Shown: piece by piece, positions 56,453-64,000 of the stretch
Numbering within the stretch: the first letter of the stretch is position 1
Layout: each line of letters begins with the position of its first letter
Source: JACCXG01 sp963785755
Lineage (GTDB): Bacteria > Acidobacteriota > Vicinamibacteria > Vicinamibacterales > 2-12-FULL-66-21
Length of the DNA: 64,000 bases
Assembly: GCA_963785755.1 (NCBI GenBank)
Contig: CAWAXG010000040.1
Location: 238,047 to 302,046 of the forward strand
Reading direction: 5' to 3'
Program-made: the position numbers and the translations under genes
The notes under the pieces: generated by a model
Database searches by the model: none
The model's input: only the letters and a program-made list of their open reading frames with translations
What the model was told of the DNA's origin: nothing

Positions 56453-56508
56453 ACGTTTTGGGACCGGGGGCGCTCCAGAACCGGAAGAGGCTAAGTGGTT
56501 GATTTGAT

Positions 56509-56555
56509 TGGAGCCGGCGGTCGGACTTGAACCGACGACCTGCTGATTAAGAGTC
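56509..56555 (-). tRNA. 3' fragment of tRNA-Lys(CTT), attachment-site-like
   Basis: On the minus strand, 47 nt read as the 3' half of a tRNA. The anticodon loop is CTCTTAA with anticodon CTT. The 3' anticodon stem TCAGC, variable AGGTC, T-arm GTCGG-TTCAAGT-CCGAC (perfect 5-bp stem), acceptor strand CGCCGGC and TCCA end follow. The 5' half is missing: the bases upstream do not pair with TCAGC or supply GCCGGCG. A 3' fragment broken at the anticodon loop is what an integrase leaves at the far end of an inserted element. Confidence 0.8.
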
Positions 56556-56571
56556 TATGCGGATCCTCGAA

Positions 56572-56602
56572 CACGCGCGAAATCCTAAGGATTTTGCGCG
56601 TG
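56572..56602. repeat. Near-perfect 31-bp palindrome next to tRNA fragment
   Basis: CACGCGCGAAATCCT and AAGGATTTTGCGCGTG form 15 base pairs (one G-T wobble) around a single central base, only 17 bp from the tRNA breakpoint. Candidate binding site for an integrase accessory protein or a dimeric regulator. Confidence 0.75.
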
Positions 56603-56781
56603 AGGTCGGCAAAATACGGCACCGCACGGCCAATCGACGGCGCCCAGACGGCACCAGCTTTTTGAACGAGGTGTTCCGGAACGTGGCCGACGCGGGCATG
56701 TCCCCGAGACGCTCGCCCAGACTCCATTGGGGGGGGCCTAAAACATCACCGGGCCGGCAGGCATCGAGCAATTCCTCTTTC

Positions 56782-57264
56782 TTAACCCACGCACTGTGAC
56801 CGCACACGCTCTACGTCGGCGGTGACGTCGCCGTTCTCGTTGACCGTGATGTGGAAGGTCGCCTCGCTCAGGAAGTTTTCACCGCCGCCCTGGCTCACTA
56901 AATTGAATATCGTCGTGAACGTATTCGTAAACGGCAAGCCACCCGACAGCTCGTTGACATGCTCCCGCGAGCCGCCTACGGCCATAAACTCTTGGCCGGC
57001 TCCTGTGCCGCGCACCGCCAATGGCGTGAGGTGAAAGCTTAGGTGGACGCCTCCCGCAGGATCGGAGACCAAACGCTCGGTTAGGCGCAGTTCTCCGCTG
57101 AGTGTTACTGGCTCGCCCGAACACGGATGGAGCTCATTGAAGACGAACGGTTCCGTGAAGCGTACCACTTCCACCGTCGCCTGTGCGGACGGTCTCACCG
57201 GTACTCGCGATGGACAACATGAGAAGAAGTGCCGTCGACAGAGATACGAGCCAGTGTCGTGTCA
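56782..57264 (-). CDS. Secreted protein of unknown function (one frameshift)
   Basis: This exported protein starts at ATG 57264 behind AGGAAG, with signal peptide TRHWLVSLSTALLLMLSIAS. After a frame change near 57195 the mature part is intact. It includes VVRFTEPFVFNELHPCSGEP, VTLSGELRLTERLVSDPAGG, VHLSFHLTPLAVRGTGAGQE and FHITVNENGDVTADVERVRS with two Cys, one near each end, that may form a disulfide. I recognise the N-P-C-x-G-E pattern from many secreted bacterial proteins without known role. Confidence 0.72.
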
Positions 57265-57469
57265 TGACTTCCTGTCCTTCCGTTAGTAGTGGTGGCTGCT
57301 TGGCTCCCCGAGTCCCGATGTCGCCGTCGGGGCGGCGATTGTAACACGCAGCTCAGTGCCCCCCGGGGCCGGTCGGCGCGCGGAACGCCGCTCCGCGCGT
57401 CCCGTCACTCCTGCGTGGCCTGTCTCCGGGGCGTCCTGACCGCACAGGTCGTGAGACACTCCCGCCTGT

Positions 57470-57903
57470 ATGGCTGTGAAGACCCCGCCCAGACGAGCGC
57501 AGACGAGCGCAGGCGGAAAACCAGAGTCGGCCACGGCGCCAAAACCGCGGCCGTGCGCGAGCAGGCCATTCTGGCGCTCCTGTCCGAGCCGACAATCGTG
57601 GCGGCCGCGGCCCGCGTCGGCATGGGGGAGTCCACGCTGCGCCGCTGGCTGACCGAGGACGCCGCGTTCCAGGCCGAGTACGAGGCGGCCCGTCACGCCA
57701 CCTTTCAGGCGGCCCTCAGCCGGATCCCGGCCCTCACCGTGCGCGCCGTCGAGACGCTCGCCGACTTGCTCGGCGACACGGAACACCCCGCCGTCCGGTT
57801 GGGGGCGGCCCGGACCGTGGTCGAGGTCGGGGTGCACCAGTACGACGCCGAAACGATCCTGAAGAAGCTCGACGCGCTCGAAGCCCGTCAGCAGCGGAGG
57901 TAA
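57470..57903 (+). CDS. Phage-like HTH protein (terminase-small-subunit-like, frameshifted)
   Basis: The core of this protein is AAVREQAILALLSEPTIVAA, AARVGMGESTLRRWLTEDAA and FQAEYEAARHATFQAALSRI, a resolvase/terminase-type helix-turn-helix. A helical C-terminus follows (AVETLADLLGDTEHPAVRLG, AARTVVEVGVHQYDAETILK). This arrangement is seen in small HTH proteins of phages and integrated elements. MAVKTPPRRAQTSAGGKPE at 57470 is a plausible start if a frame change near 57540 is accepted; otherwise the start is upstream in the same frame as the core. It stops four bases before the zinc-ribbon gene and lies 0.9 kb from the attachment-like tRNA fragment. Confidence 0.6.
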
Positions 57904-57906
57904 GCC

Positions 57907-58158
57907 ATGCGCTCCCTCGGAACCGTTCGCGCCCGCGTCGAACGGCTGGCGTCTGCCTGGCCGCCAGAGCGGGAGCCCTAGATCATCCACTGGCGGTTTC
58001 GCACGAGCGCTGCCCGTCCTGCGGCGCCGATCTGGCGGCCCACGCGGAGGCGCCGCCGTGGCGGAGGCCAGCGCCGATCGCGCGCGTGGCGACGCCCGGG
58101 TGTTCTATTGGGCTGACGAGCTGACGACGTGTCCGCGGTGCGGCGCGACGCTGTCGTA
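57907..58158 (+). CDS. Small zinc-ribbon protein (frameshifted)
   Basis: This short protein begins MRSLGTVRARVERLASAWPP at ATG 57907. After frame changes it shows two CxxC pairs: HERCPSCGADLAAHAEAP near 58009-58060 and DELTTCPRCGATLS just before the TAG at 58156-58158. Together these make a four-Cys zinc ribbon. The order HTH protein then small zinc-ribbon protein resembles the start of a phage packaging module, but the expected large terminase is not present. Confidence 0.5.
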
Positions 58159-58415
58159 GGAGATCCCTCTCAACTTGCCGGCGGACCCGGCGATCCGACG
58201 CCAACTTGGTACGGTTCTCCCAGGTTGTCGGCGCCAGCGCTTATCGAGCCATTATTCCGAACGGGTCGGGAGGTGGTGGTGCGGTGCAGTGGCCGGTCAG
58301 CAATCGGCGCGCGCACGGAGCAGGAACCCGCGCGCGCGCCTGAGCAGTCAGCAGTCAACCCCTGCCGGCGGCCCTGTTTGTAGTGTACCCGCCGGCCTCT
58401 GCCGTGGAGGCCTCG

Positions 58416-58958
58416 ATGCCAGCCCACCGTCCCACGCTAGGGGGAGGCCCCGTGGCTGCCCCCACGAGACCCTGGCCGCGCGCTCTGCTGATCGCCGCGG
58501 TGTTCGCCGCGCTAACCGCGGCCTACGTTCGTGGCCAGCAGTTCGGGGTGACGCCAGCGGCGCTCACCGTGCTGAAGGTCGCCGCCGACCTCTACGTCAT
58601 CAACAACGAGATTGCTCCCGGGAACGCGACGGCGCTGGTCACCGAGCAGGGCGTCCTCCTCGTCGACGACAAGTTCGCCGTCGACCACGACACGATGCTG
58701 GCGGCGCTGAAGACCGTCACCAGTCAGCCGATCCGCTACGTGGTCAACACCCACTACCACGCCGACCACACCGGCGGCAACGCGAAGCTGCTGCAGATGA
58801 ACATCCCGATTGTCGCCTCCGAACAGGCGAGGCGGAACATCCACAGCTTGTCCGGCCGCGTGTTGTTTGTCGTTCTCAGTCATCTGGTGGCCATCCGGGG
58901 TCGCCGAGCGCCGAGTGCTCGCGCTTCGAGTCCCACGTCTGGTTTATGCGGTATGTAA
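58416..58958 (+). CDS. Metallo-beta-lactamase fold hydrolase, truncated
   Basis: This MBL-fold protein has an N-terminal membrane or signal segment (RALLIAAVFAALTAAYVRGQ) and the catalytic core (VAADLYVINNEIAPGNATAL, VTEQGVLLVDDKFAVDHDTM, QPIRYVVNTHYHADHTGGNA), where HYHADH supplies the metal ligands. After NIHSLSGR (about 58855) the sequence no longer resembles the family. The downstream metal ligands and C-terminal half are missing within a frame that ends at 58958. ATG 58416 is the likely start. It is probably inactive. Confidence 0.7.
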   Translation: MPAHRPTLGGGPVAAPTRPWPRALLIAAVFAALTAAYVRGQQFGVTPAALTVLKVAADLYVINNEIAPGNATALVTEQGVLLVDDKFAVDHDTMLAALKTVTSQPIRYVVNTHYHADHTGGNAKLLQMNIPIVASEQARRNIHSLSGRVLFVVLSHLVAIRGRRAPSARASSPTSGLCGM

Positions 58959-58970
58959 TGGTGCAGCTCA

Positions 58971-59375
58971 TCATCGGAAGTCGATCGCGAACCTCTCATC
59001 ATTGAACTCCACGACCCTGCCCACCAGGTTCGGGTCGGTCGAGAACGTCTTCGGCAAAATGCTTGCGTCCGTAACGGCCTCGTGAGCGTCCTCACGCCTA
59101 TCAAGCGTAGCTATTACCAGCCGAACGGGAAGTCTGTGGTCGAAGGCTGTTCGTAAGTGTGTCCAGAGGAGCTTTCTGCCCAGGCGATTCCCTTCTCCCC
59201 ATTGAGACCGGCTGTATTCGTAACGCTTATGACCGTCCTGCCCCGCCTTCAGGAAATCGCTCCAGCAACTGATCACCAGCGAACCATCCTTCGCGAGAGC
59301 CGAACACTGCCAACGCGGATTCTTCAGTTCAGCCCCGAACTGTATAAACGCTGCTGTGAGGGTCAGTTTCTTCAT
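58971..59375 (-). CDS. Conserved protein of unknown function
   Basis: This 134-residue protein reads MKKLTLTAAFIQFGAELKNP, RWQCSALAKDGSLVISCWSD, RLGRKLLWTHLRTAFDHRLP, VRLVIATLDRREDAHEAVTD and PNLVGRVVEFNDERFAIDFR. It has a balanced alpha/beta composition and an intact frame. I recognise the L-T-L-T-A-A-F...S...L-V-I-S-x-W pattern as a recurring bacterial family of unknown function. It is divergent from the next small gene. Confidence 0.65.
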   Translation of the reverse strand: MKKLTLTAAFIQFGAELKNPRWQCSALAKDGSLVISCWSDFLKAGQDGHKRYEYSRSQWGEGNRLGRKLLWTHLRTAFDHRLPVRLVIATLDRREDAHEAVTDASILPKTFSTDPNLVGRVVEFNDERFAIDFR

Positions 59376-59410
59376 GTCGGGGTCCGTTCAAGCTAACGCT
59401 AATTTGCCCT

Positions 59411-59737
59411 GTGAGTGGTGGTGTGAATGATAACCGGAGGAAAAAGCGGGGCGACGGCTACGGCAGCGAGCACCATTTCCTCTGGCATCGGGCAAAATCG
59501 AGCGGCGGAGTTCGATCGCATGATTCTGGAGGCCCTTGCTGCACCGGGCGGCAGGCTCGAGTGGGTGTATCCGACTTGCGCGGATCGAGAGCGCGAGCCG
59601 GAGGGATGGGCGTTTCTCGCCGGCGACAACCGCGTGATGGGATCTTTGCGCGAGTTCTGGCCGCAGCGTGGTCGAGCGCAGACGTGGGATGGTGTTGCTG
59701 TGGCTCGGGGCGCCGCTTGTGGCGAGCTATGGGGTGA
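59411..59737 (+). CDS. Possible small protein of unknown function (frameshifted)
   Basis: The protein starts at ATG 59411 (SGGVNDNRRKKRGDGYGSEH, HFLWHRAK) and, after a frame change near 59490, continues AAEFDRMILEALAAPGGRLE, WVYPTCADREREPEGWAFLA. The joined sequence has a natural composition, and the GSE..HF..RA...FDR..LEAL pattern recalls PD-(D/E)xK-like proteins of unknown role. Its end overlaps or abuts the convergent sialidase-like gene. The coding strand is not certain. Confidence 0.35.
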   Translation: MSGGVNDNRRKKRGDGYGSEHHFLWHRAKSSGGVRSHDSGGPCCTGRQARVGVSDLRGSRARAGGMGVSRRRQPRDGIFARVLAAAWSSADVGWCCCGSGRRLWRAMG

Positions 59738-60976
59738 CACGCCAGAGCGCGAACCCAAACCGATCTCGCTGATCGTCCTGGATCGTGGTCACTACCACCG
59801 TAGACCCGTCTCGCAGAAAGGCGACCGGAAGGTACTCCCCTCCTGTGTCACGTGCGCGTGGTTCCCCCGGCTTTTGGCCTCGCCGCCAAAGGTCCGGCGC
59901 AAACGGGAGAGCTGTTTGCACCGCCGGAGACGAAGCTCCAGCAGGAACAGAGATCTTAGCGACGTTCGCTTGAGCCTTGTCGAGTGGCCCAGAGAACCAT
60001 GTTGCAGCGAGCGTGCCTGGCGCGGCTGCTGCGAGGTAGGGGAAATATGCACCATCGGGTACATTGATGATCCGCCATTCCTTCCAGGTGTGACCGTTAT
60101 CCGTCGTTCGGGCCAGCCAGATCGTTTGCCCCTGGCTCCACAAGGAGGACAACTCTCCACGTGGACCCCAAGCGATCGGCTCAACCCAGCGGATGTGCTC
60201 CGCTTTTGACCCAAACGCCTTGTCTTGGAGCGACAACCAGATTCGAGAGCCCGGCGCTGGAGTCTTGCGCCACATCTTGCCCTCGTCTGTGCTGACTGCG
60301 ATCGATCTACATCACCGTCTAAGTCTAACTTGTGACCCGAGGCGGACATTGGAGTGATGCGAACAGCTAGTTCACCCTTTGGGCCGATCGAAAAATGGCT
60401 TGACCCTCCGCGGGAATGAACTCTTGGCTGCTCCGTCCATGTGCTCCCCTTGTCGAGACTCACCGCGTGGCAAACGCCAGCCCCATCGTTCCAGATGACG
60501 TGTGCGTTCCCGTTCGGCGCCACTTCCACCCACGGCCGGTCGTCAAAACGCGTCTGAGACAGCGCGGTCCAGACCCATTTGTCTCCGACATCTCGGCTCA
60601 CACCGACGGAGATGCGTATACCCTCCCTCGTCTTTCGGTCATACTCCATCGTCACAAAGTAGAGCGTGCCGTCTGCGGCAACGGCGAGATCAACATCGGA
60701 GTTGCCGACGGCACCCTCTGCGGGGCTACCGACGTTAACGGTCCGCCAGGTCTTCCCCCGATCGGTGCTTTTCCACAGCGTCGGAACTGACTCTCCGTAA
60801 CCCGCAACGAAGTAAGGGCACCGGACGGATGCTCCACCAGCATCGGCTCGCGGGCTCGCTTCCACAATCTTCTCTCGCTCACGACGGATAGCTGCAGGTT
60901 CCTTGCTGGGACTGCCGGCTCGTTGAGCGGAAGGATCGTTCTCCGCAGTCGAGCCGGTCACAGCCACGGCGAGCAC
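59727..60976 (-). CDS. Sialidase/BNR-repeat-like protein (one frameshift)
   Basis: This is a BNR/sialidase-fold propeller protein, probably exported (LAVAVTGSTA near the start). Asp-box-like repeats are visible: VPTLWKSTDRGKTWRTVNVG, GVSRDVGDKWVWTALSQTRF, HAVSLDKGSTWTEQPRVHSR and, after a frame change near 60300, WLARTTDNGHTWKEWRIINV. The protein ends DQRDRFGFALWRVTP. The first in-frame ATG is 60976, but coding potential may extend to about 61040 with another indel. A true sialidase needs an Arg triad that I cannot assign, so a glycan-binding or unknown hydrolase role is equally possible. Confidence 0.75.
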
Positions 60977-61336
60977 GGCCCCTAGTCCCAGGGGGGTATC
61001 CGGACCGAGAACATCATTGCGTCCACCGTTTCTCGATCATCGCGGCTTTCCACTGCTCTGTGCGTCGCCAGCATGTCGTCGGTGCTTCGGCACACCAGCG
61101 AGCGCAAGAGGTCCGTTGCGACGGAGGCGCAGCTCGAAGCCGAGCTCGTGGTAACCACCAAGAAAATCATCCGACCTCACGCTGAACTGCCCCAACTGCC
61201 CGAAGGCGCTGCGGTGGCTGGAGGCTCGCGAGAGGCACCGATCATCCATGACGCGAACGAGATTCCCGAACCTTTGCCGCGGACGCCCCGGTTGACGACC
61301 GCGGCGCGGCGGACGAACGCGTTCAGAGGAGACAGG
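60977..61336. other. Region with a possible small zinc-ribbon remnant
   Basis: In these 360 bp the only suggestive stretch is LNCPNCPKALRWLEARE on the + strand near 61180-61230, followed in another frame by IIHDANEIPEPLPRTPRL. It could be a frameshifted small protein with one CxxC pair. I do not count it as a gene. Confidence 0.3.
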
Positions 61337-61615
61337 ATGTTGCCCTACGACAACGTGTCGATTGAGACTCCACCGTGGAGCGGCGTCCCGCGGTACGTCG
61401 CCGAACTGTGGCGGATGCACAAGGGGGATGACGTCGCCGTGTGCACGGTGTGGACGCATCCGGATGGCGCGAACTTCGCCTCACCGTGAACGGTGAGATC
61501 AGCAAACCGACCCCACCCACCATGTGTTCGCCCTGTCGACCGTGGCACTCGCGTGGAAGGAGCGGTGGCACTGGATGAAGGGATGGCGGTGGCGCCCGGC
61601 AGTTTCGGCAGTTGA
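61337..61615 (+). CDS. Small conserved protein (frameshifted)
   Basis: The protein starts at ATG 61337 behind AGGAG. It reads MLPYDNVSIETPPWSGVPRY, VAELWRMHKGDDVAVCTVWT and HPDG, then ELRLTVNGEIS in the next frame and VFALSTVALAWKERWHWMKG in a third. The order (acidic start, AVC.VWTHP.G.ELRL.V.G, then a helix ending AWKE...KGW) matches small Acidobacterial proteins of unknown function. A C-terminal fragment of an apparent relative is at 51600-51721. The end is approximate. Confidence 0.45.
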
Positions 61616-61888
61616 ACCGGGACCGAGGGCGTTCTGCGGTTCTGTAGCCAGATTGGCGTCACTCAGGACCTATCCTGCGAAGTCAGGCAGGCCTGGCGTC
61701 TGTCGCCATGTGCTGAGACCCCCCAAAGGATGCCCGGCCCCGTCCCAATCTCGTCGACGCTGCCACGATTCGTCACCCGAAGCGCGTCGGGTTCCCTTTT
61801 CGCTTTGACACTGAATTCCTCCGGCGTTGACATAGCGTCGCGACCGGCAGAGTATCGGCCTCCGGTCCTTTTGAAGTCGTGGAGGTCT

Positions 61889-63258
61889 ATGAGACGACAA
61901 GGCACCGCGTCCGTTGTTTTCGCGCTGGCGGCAGCTGTAACGGCCGTTGCACAGACGCCGAGTGCACTGGATGAAGCGATGCCTCTCCTTCGCGACGTGT
62001 CACGCGTCGCACTGAGAAACGTAAGAATGTCGATGGCACGGGTGCTCCAGCCAGACAGAACCAGACGCTGATCATCGATAGCGGTCGAATTCGTGCGCTG
62101 GGAGACGTCACGGAAATTGTGATTCCGGAAGGGACGCAGACGCTGGATCTGGATGGAAGAACGGTGTTGCCAGGTTTCGTCATGCTCCACGAGCACATGT
62201 TCTATGCGTCAGAGAACGACAACACGCACCCGCAGCCGTTTACGTCCCCTCGCCTGTTTCTGGCGTTCGGTCTCACGACGATTCGAACAGCAGGGACCGA
62301 TCATCCTTATGTCGAGTTGAACCTGAAGCGGAGTGTCGATGCAGGACAGGTGCCCGGCCCGGAAATGCATCTGACGAGTCCGGTCATGAACGGCGCCGTG
62401 ATGAACGGTTTCCTCGGAGACAAGGTTGTTCACGACCCGGAGGATGCGCGACGCTCCGTCCGTTATTGGGCCGCCGAAGGTTTTACCTCGTTCAAGGCGT
62501 ACCAACTCATTTCGAAGGACGCGCTGGCGGCGATCAATCGACGAGGCGCATCGCCTCGGCCTGCCCGTCACCGCTCATCTGGGATCGGTAACCTGTCGTG
62601 AGGCCGTCGAGCTCGGGATCGATAATCTCGAGCACGCATTCGGACCGTGCACTCGGCTGACTAAAGACGACCTGGGAACCGATCCAGAGGGCCGCGGGCG
62701 CAGGATTTCATTCGTCTCCTCATCGCGCGCAACGTGGTGCTCACATTCACGCCGGTACACGGAATCTCCCGCTCTCCCCCGATCAGGTGGAGCTGCTGCA
62801 TCCAGAGCGTCGAGAGCGGTACAAACGGGAGCAACGGGCGAAGGCTGAAATCCGGGCCCCGCGTCGACAAGCCACCCTGCAACTTGCAGGACGGTTGACT
62901 CTGGCATTCGCTCGAGCGGGCGGCCGGCTCGTGCTCGGTTCCGATCCGAACCGTTGTGAGGTGAGGGCCGCATGCCGGGACTCGCCGCCCATGACACTCT
63001 CAAACAGGCCGTCAGGACTGGATTCAGTCCGCTGGAGACGATTCGCATGGCGACACTCGACGGGGCGACGTTTCTGGGTATAAGGATCGCACCGGCAGCA
63101 TCGCCGTCGGTAAAGAAGCCGATCTGCAGGTCGTCCGCGGTGCTCCTGATCAAGACATCGGCAACATTGACAACGTCGAGATCGTTTTCGCGAACGGAAT
63201 CGCGTACGACCCGGCGCTCCTGCTATCCCGTGTCAAAGGCTTGGTAGGTTGGCGGTGA
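61889..63258 (+). CDS. Amidohydrolase family protein (frameshifted)
   Basis: This exported metal-dependent hydrolase of the amidohydrolase superfamily starts at ATG 61889 behind GGAGG, with signal peptide QGTASVVFALAAAVTAVAQ. The core is in the next frame: LIIDSGRIRALGDVTEIVIP, LDGRTVLPGFVMLHEHMFYA (with the metal-binding H-x-H as HEHM), LAFGLTTIRTAGTDHPYVEL. Then come DEAHRLGLPVTAHLGSVTCR, GIDNLEHAFGPCT and, after more frame changes, RLVLGSDP, SPLETIRMATLDGATFLGI and SIAVGKEADLQVVRGAPDQD. The end is GIAYDPALLLSRVKGLVGWR at the TGA 63256-63258. Imidazolonepropionase-like or dipeptidase-like substrates are possible. Confidence 0.8.
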
Positions 63259-63431
63259 CGATATGAACGCCGCCAGGTGAGCCCGTGCGCATATCTGTCT
63301 AGGCGGGTCGGCGAGCGCGTTGGCGATTAGTCCTGAGTAGTCGCCATCTGCCGAGGAATCTGGTGGATCGGGATGGATCTGACAGTGCGGCGTTTTGCGG
63401 GACCTATGCCATTCATGGCCCCGCTCGCCCG

Positions 63432-63437
63432 TATAAT
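63432..63437 (+). promoter_or_regulatory. Consensus -10 box TATAAT
   Basis: A perfect TATAAT lies 10 bp before the proposed TTG start codon of the kinase gene. Transcription would begin about 63443-63446, giving a 2-5 nt leader. The ATG at 63436 overlaps the box and so cannot be on that transcript. Confidence 0.5.
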
Positions 63438-63447
63438 GACGCCACAC

Positions 63448-64000
63448 TTGGCCCTCACCCCCGGCATTCGCCTCGGCGTCTACGAAGTGATCGCCAGCAT
63501 CGGGGAAGGGGGAATGGGCAGGTATTTCGCGCCCGTGATACGAAACTGGATCGCGACGTCGCCATCAAAGCGCTGCCCGAGGCGTTCGCCCACGATGCTG
63601 ATCGGCTCGCGCGCTTCCAGCGTGAAGCCAAGACCCTCGCCTCGCTCAACCACCCAAACATCGCCGCCATCTACGGCCTCGAAGAGAGCGGGGCGTCTCA
63701 GCCCTCGTGATGGAACTTGTCGACGGCGAGGACCTCGGTGCACATCGCGGGCGGACCCATGCCGCTCGCCGACGCGTTGCCCATTGCGAAGCAGATCGCG
63801 GACGCCCTCGCGGCCGCGCACGAACTGGGCATCGTCCATCGCGAACATGAAGCCCGCCAACGTAAAAGGTACCGTCCCGACGGCACTGTGAAAGTGCTGG
63901 ACTTTGGGCTGGCCAAAGCGATGGAGCCGGCTGCGGGCGCTGCTCGCACGTGTCGCAGACGCCCACCATCACCGCGCCAGTGATGACGGAGGTGGGGATG
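63448..64000 (+). CDS. PknB-type Ser/Thr protein kinase, N-terminal part (frameshifted)
   Basis: This is the kinase domain of an Acidobacterial eukaryotic-like Ser/Thr kinase, running off the window. Starting at TTG 63448 it reads (M)ALTPGIRLGVYEVIASIGEG, the standard opening of this family, with the Gly-rich loop GEGGMG. Other frames carry RDTKLDRDVAIKALPEAFAH (catalytic Lys in VAIK), REAKTLASLNHPNIAAIYGL, LADALPIAKQIADALAAAHE and GIVHR. The catalytic loop resolves to HR..MKPANVK if one A is removed near 63845, and VKVLDFGLAKAME holds the DFG motif. Frame changes occur near 63525, 63705, 63740 and 63845. Confidence 0.8.

Noticed and set aside
56557..56799. Integrase fragment next to the tRNA scar
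   Set aside because: Neither strand shows the tyrosine-recombinase R..HxxR..Y pattern or serine-recombinase motifs, so no integrase is annotated.
59727..60976. Certain assignment as an active sialidase
   Set aside because: Asp-box-like repeats are visible, but the catalytic Arg triad, Tyr/Glu pair cannot be identified in the frameshifted sequence, so only the fold is claimed.

Overview
This 64 kb window is high-GC bacterial DNA, most likely from an Acidobacteriota genome of the Vicinamibacteria type. That is inferred from the mix of families: large MacB-like permeases of the 'Acidobacterial duplicated orphan permease' (ADOP) type with adjacent PadR regulators, VWFA-related Acidobacterial proteins, an Oar-like TonB receptor, CRTAC1/FG-GAP proteins, secreted proteins with a peptidase-S74 tail domain, and a PknB-type kinase. 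Many genes are cut by single-base frameshifts while their protein motifs continue in the next frame, and a 52-base poly(A) run sits in GC-rich DNA. The assembly therefore looks error-prone. I give one span per gene and note where the frame changes.

Layout. 0-7.7 kb: C-terminal part of a TonB-dependent receptor, two TPR proteins and two VWFA-related proteins; the first VWFA protein lacks its N-terminal half and is joined to a TPR protein. 7.8-11.7 kb: convergent/divergent FG-GAP proteins (one with a CxxCH haem motif, one CRTAC1 with an ASPIC/UnbV tail) and a MOSC protein. 11.7-21.5 kb: housekeeping and repair genes (SnoaL-like protein, lipoprotein, Ogt, phosphatidylserine synthase-like enzyme, polytopic membrane protein, DUF2255, Ada, metallophosphoesterase, lipid kinase). 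21.6-37.8 kb: four ADOP permeases, three of them with a PadR gene, interleaved with a small GT2 operon, YjbQ and a dihaem cytochrome. 38.0-43.1 kb: two tandem paralogous S74-domain secreted proteins. 43.4-48.6 kb: a surface-glycan cluster (WbqC, propeller glycosidase-like protein, PglD-like acetyltransferase, methyltransferase, and divergently a GT2 and a DegT aminotransferase). 48.7-53.7 kb: a fifth ADOP, an orphan PEP-CTERM tail, a SelW/Rdx-like small protein with an in-frame TGA, and an SBBP propeller protein. 53.8-58.2 kb: a degraded accessory zone with gene fragments, a tRNA-Lys 3' fragment that looks like an attachment site, and phage-like HTH and zinc-ribbon genes. 58.4-64 kb: truncated metallo-beta-lactamase fold protein, small unknowns, sialidase-like protein, amidohydrolase and the start of a Ser/Thr kinase.

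How they fit together. The PadR-ADOP pairs look like self-regulated export or stress modules, each with a palindrome in front of the regulator. The glycan cluster is tightly overlapped and probably makes and attaches a modified amino-sugar. Short tandem heptamer-type repeats, several folded into long inverted repeats, mark at least five gene boundaries and are the main non-coding theme of the window.
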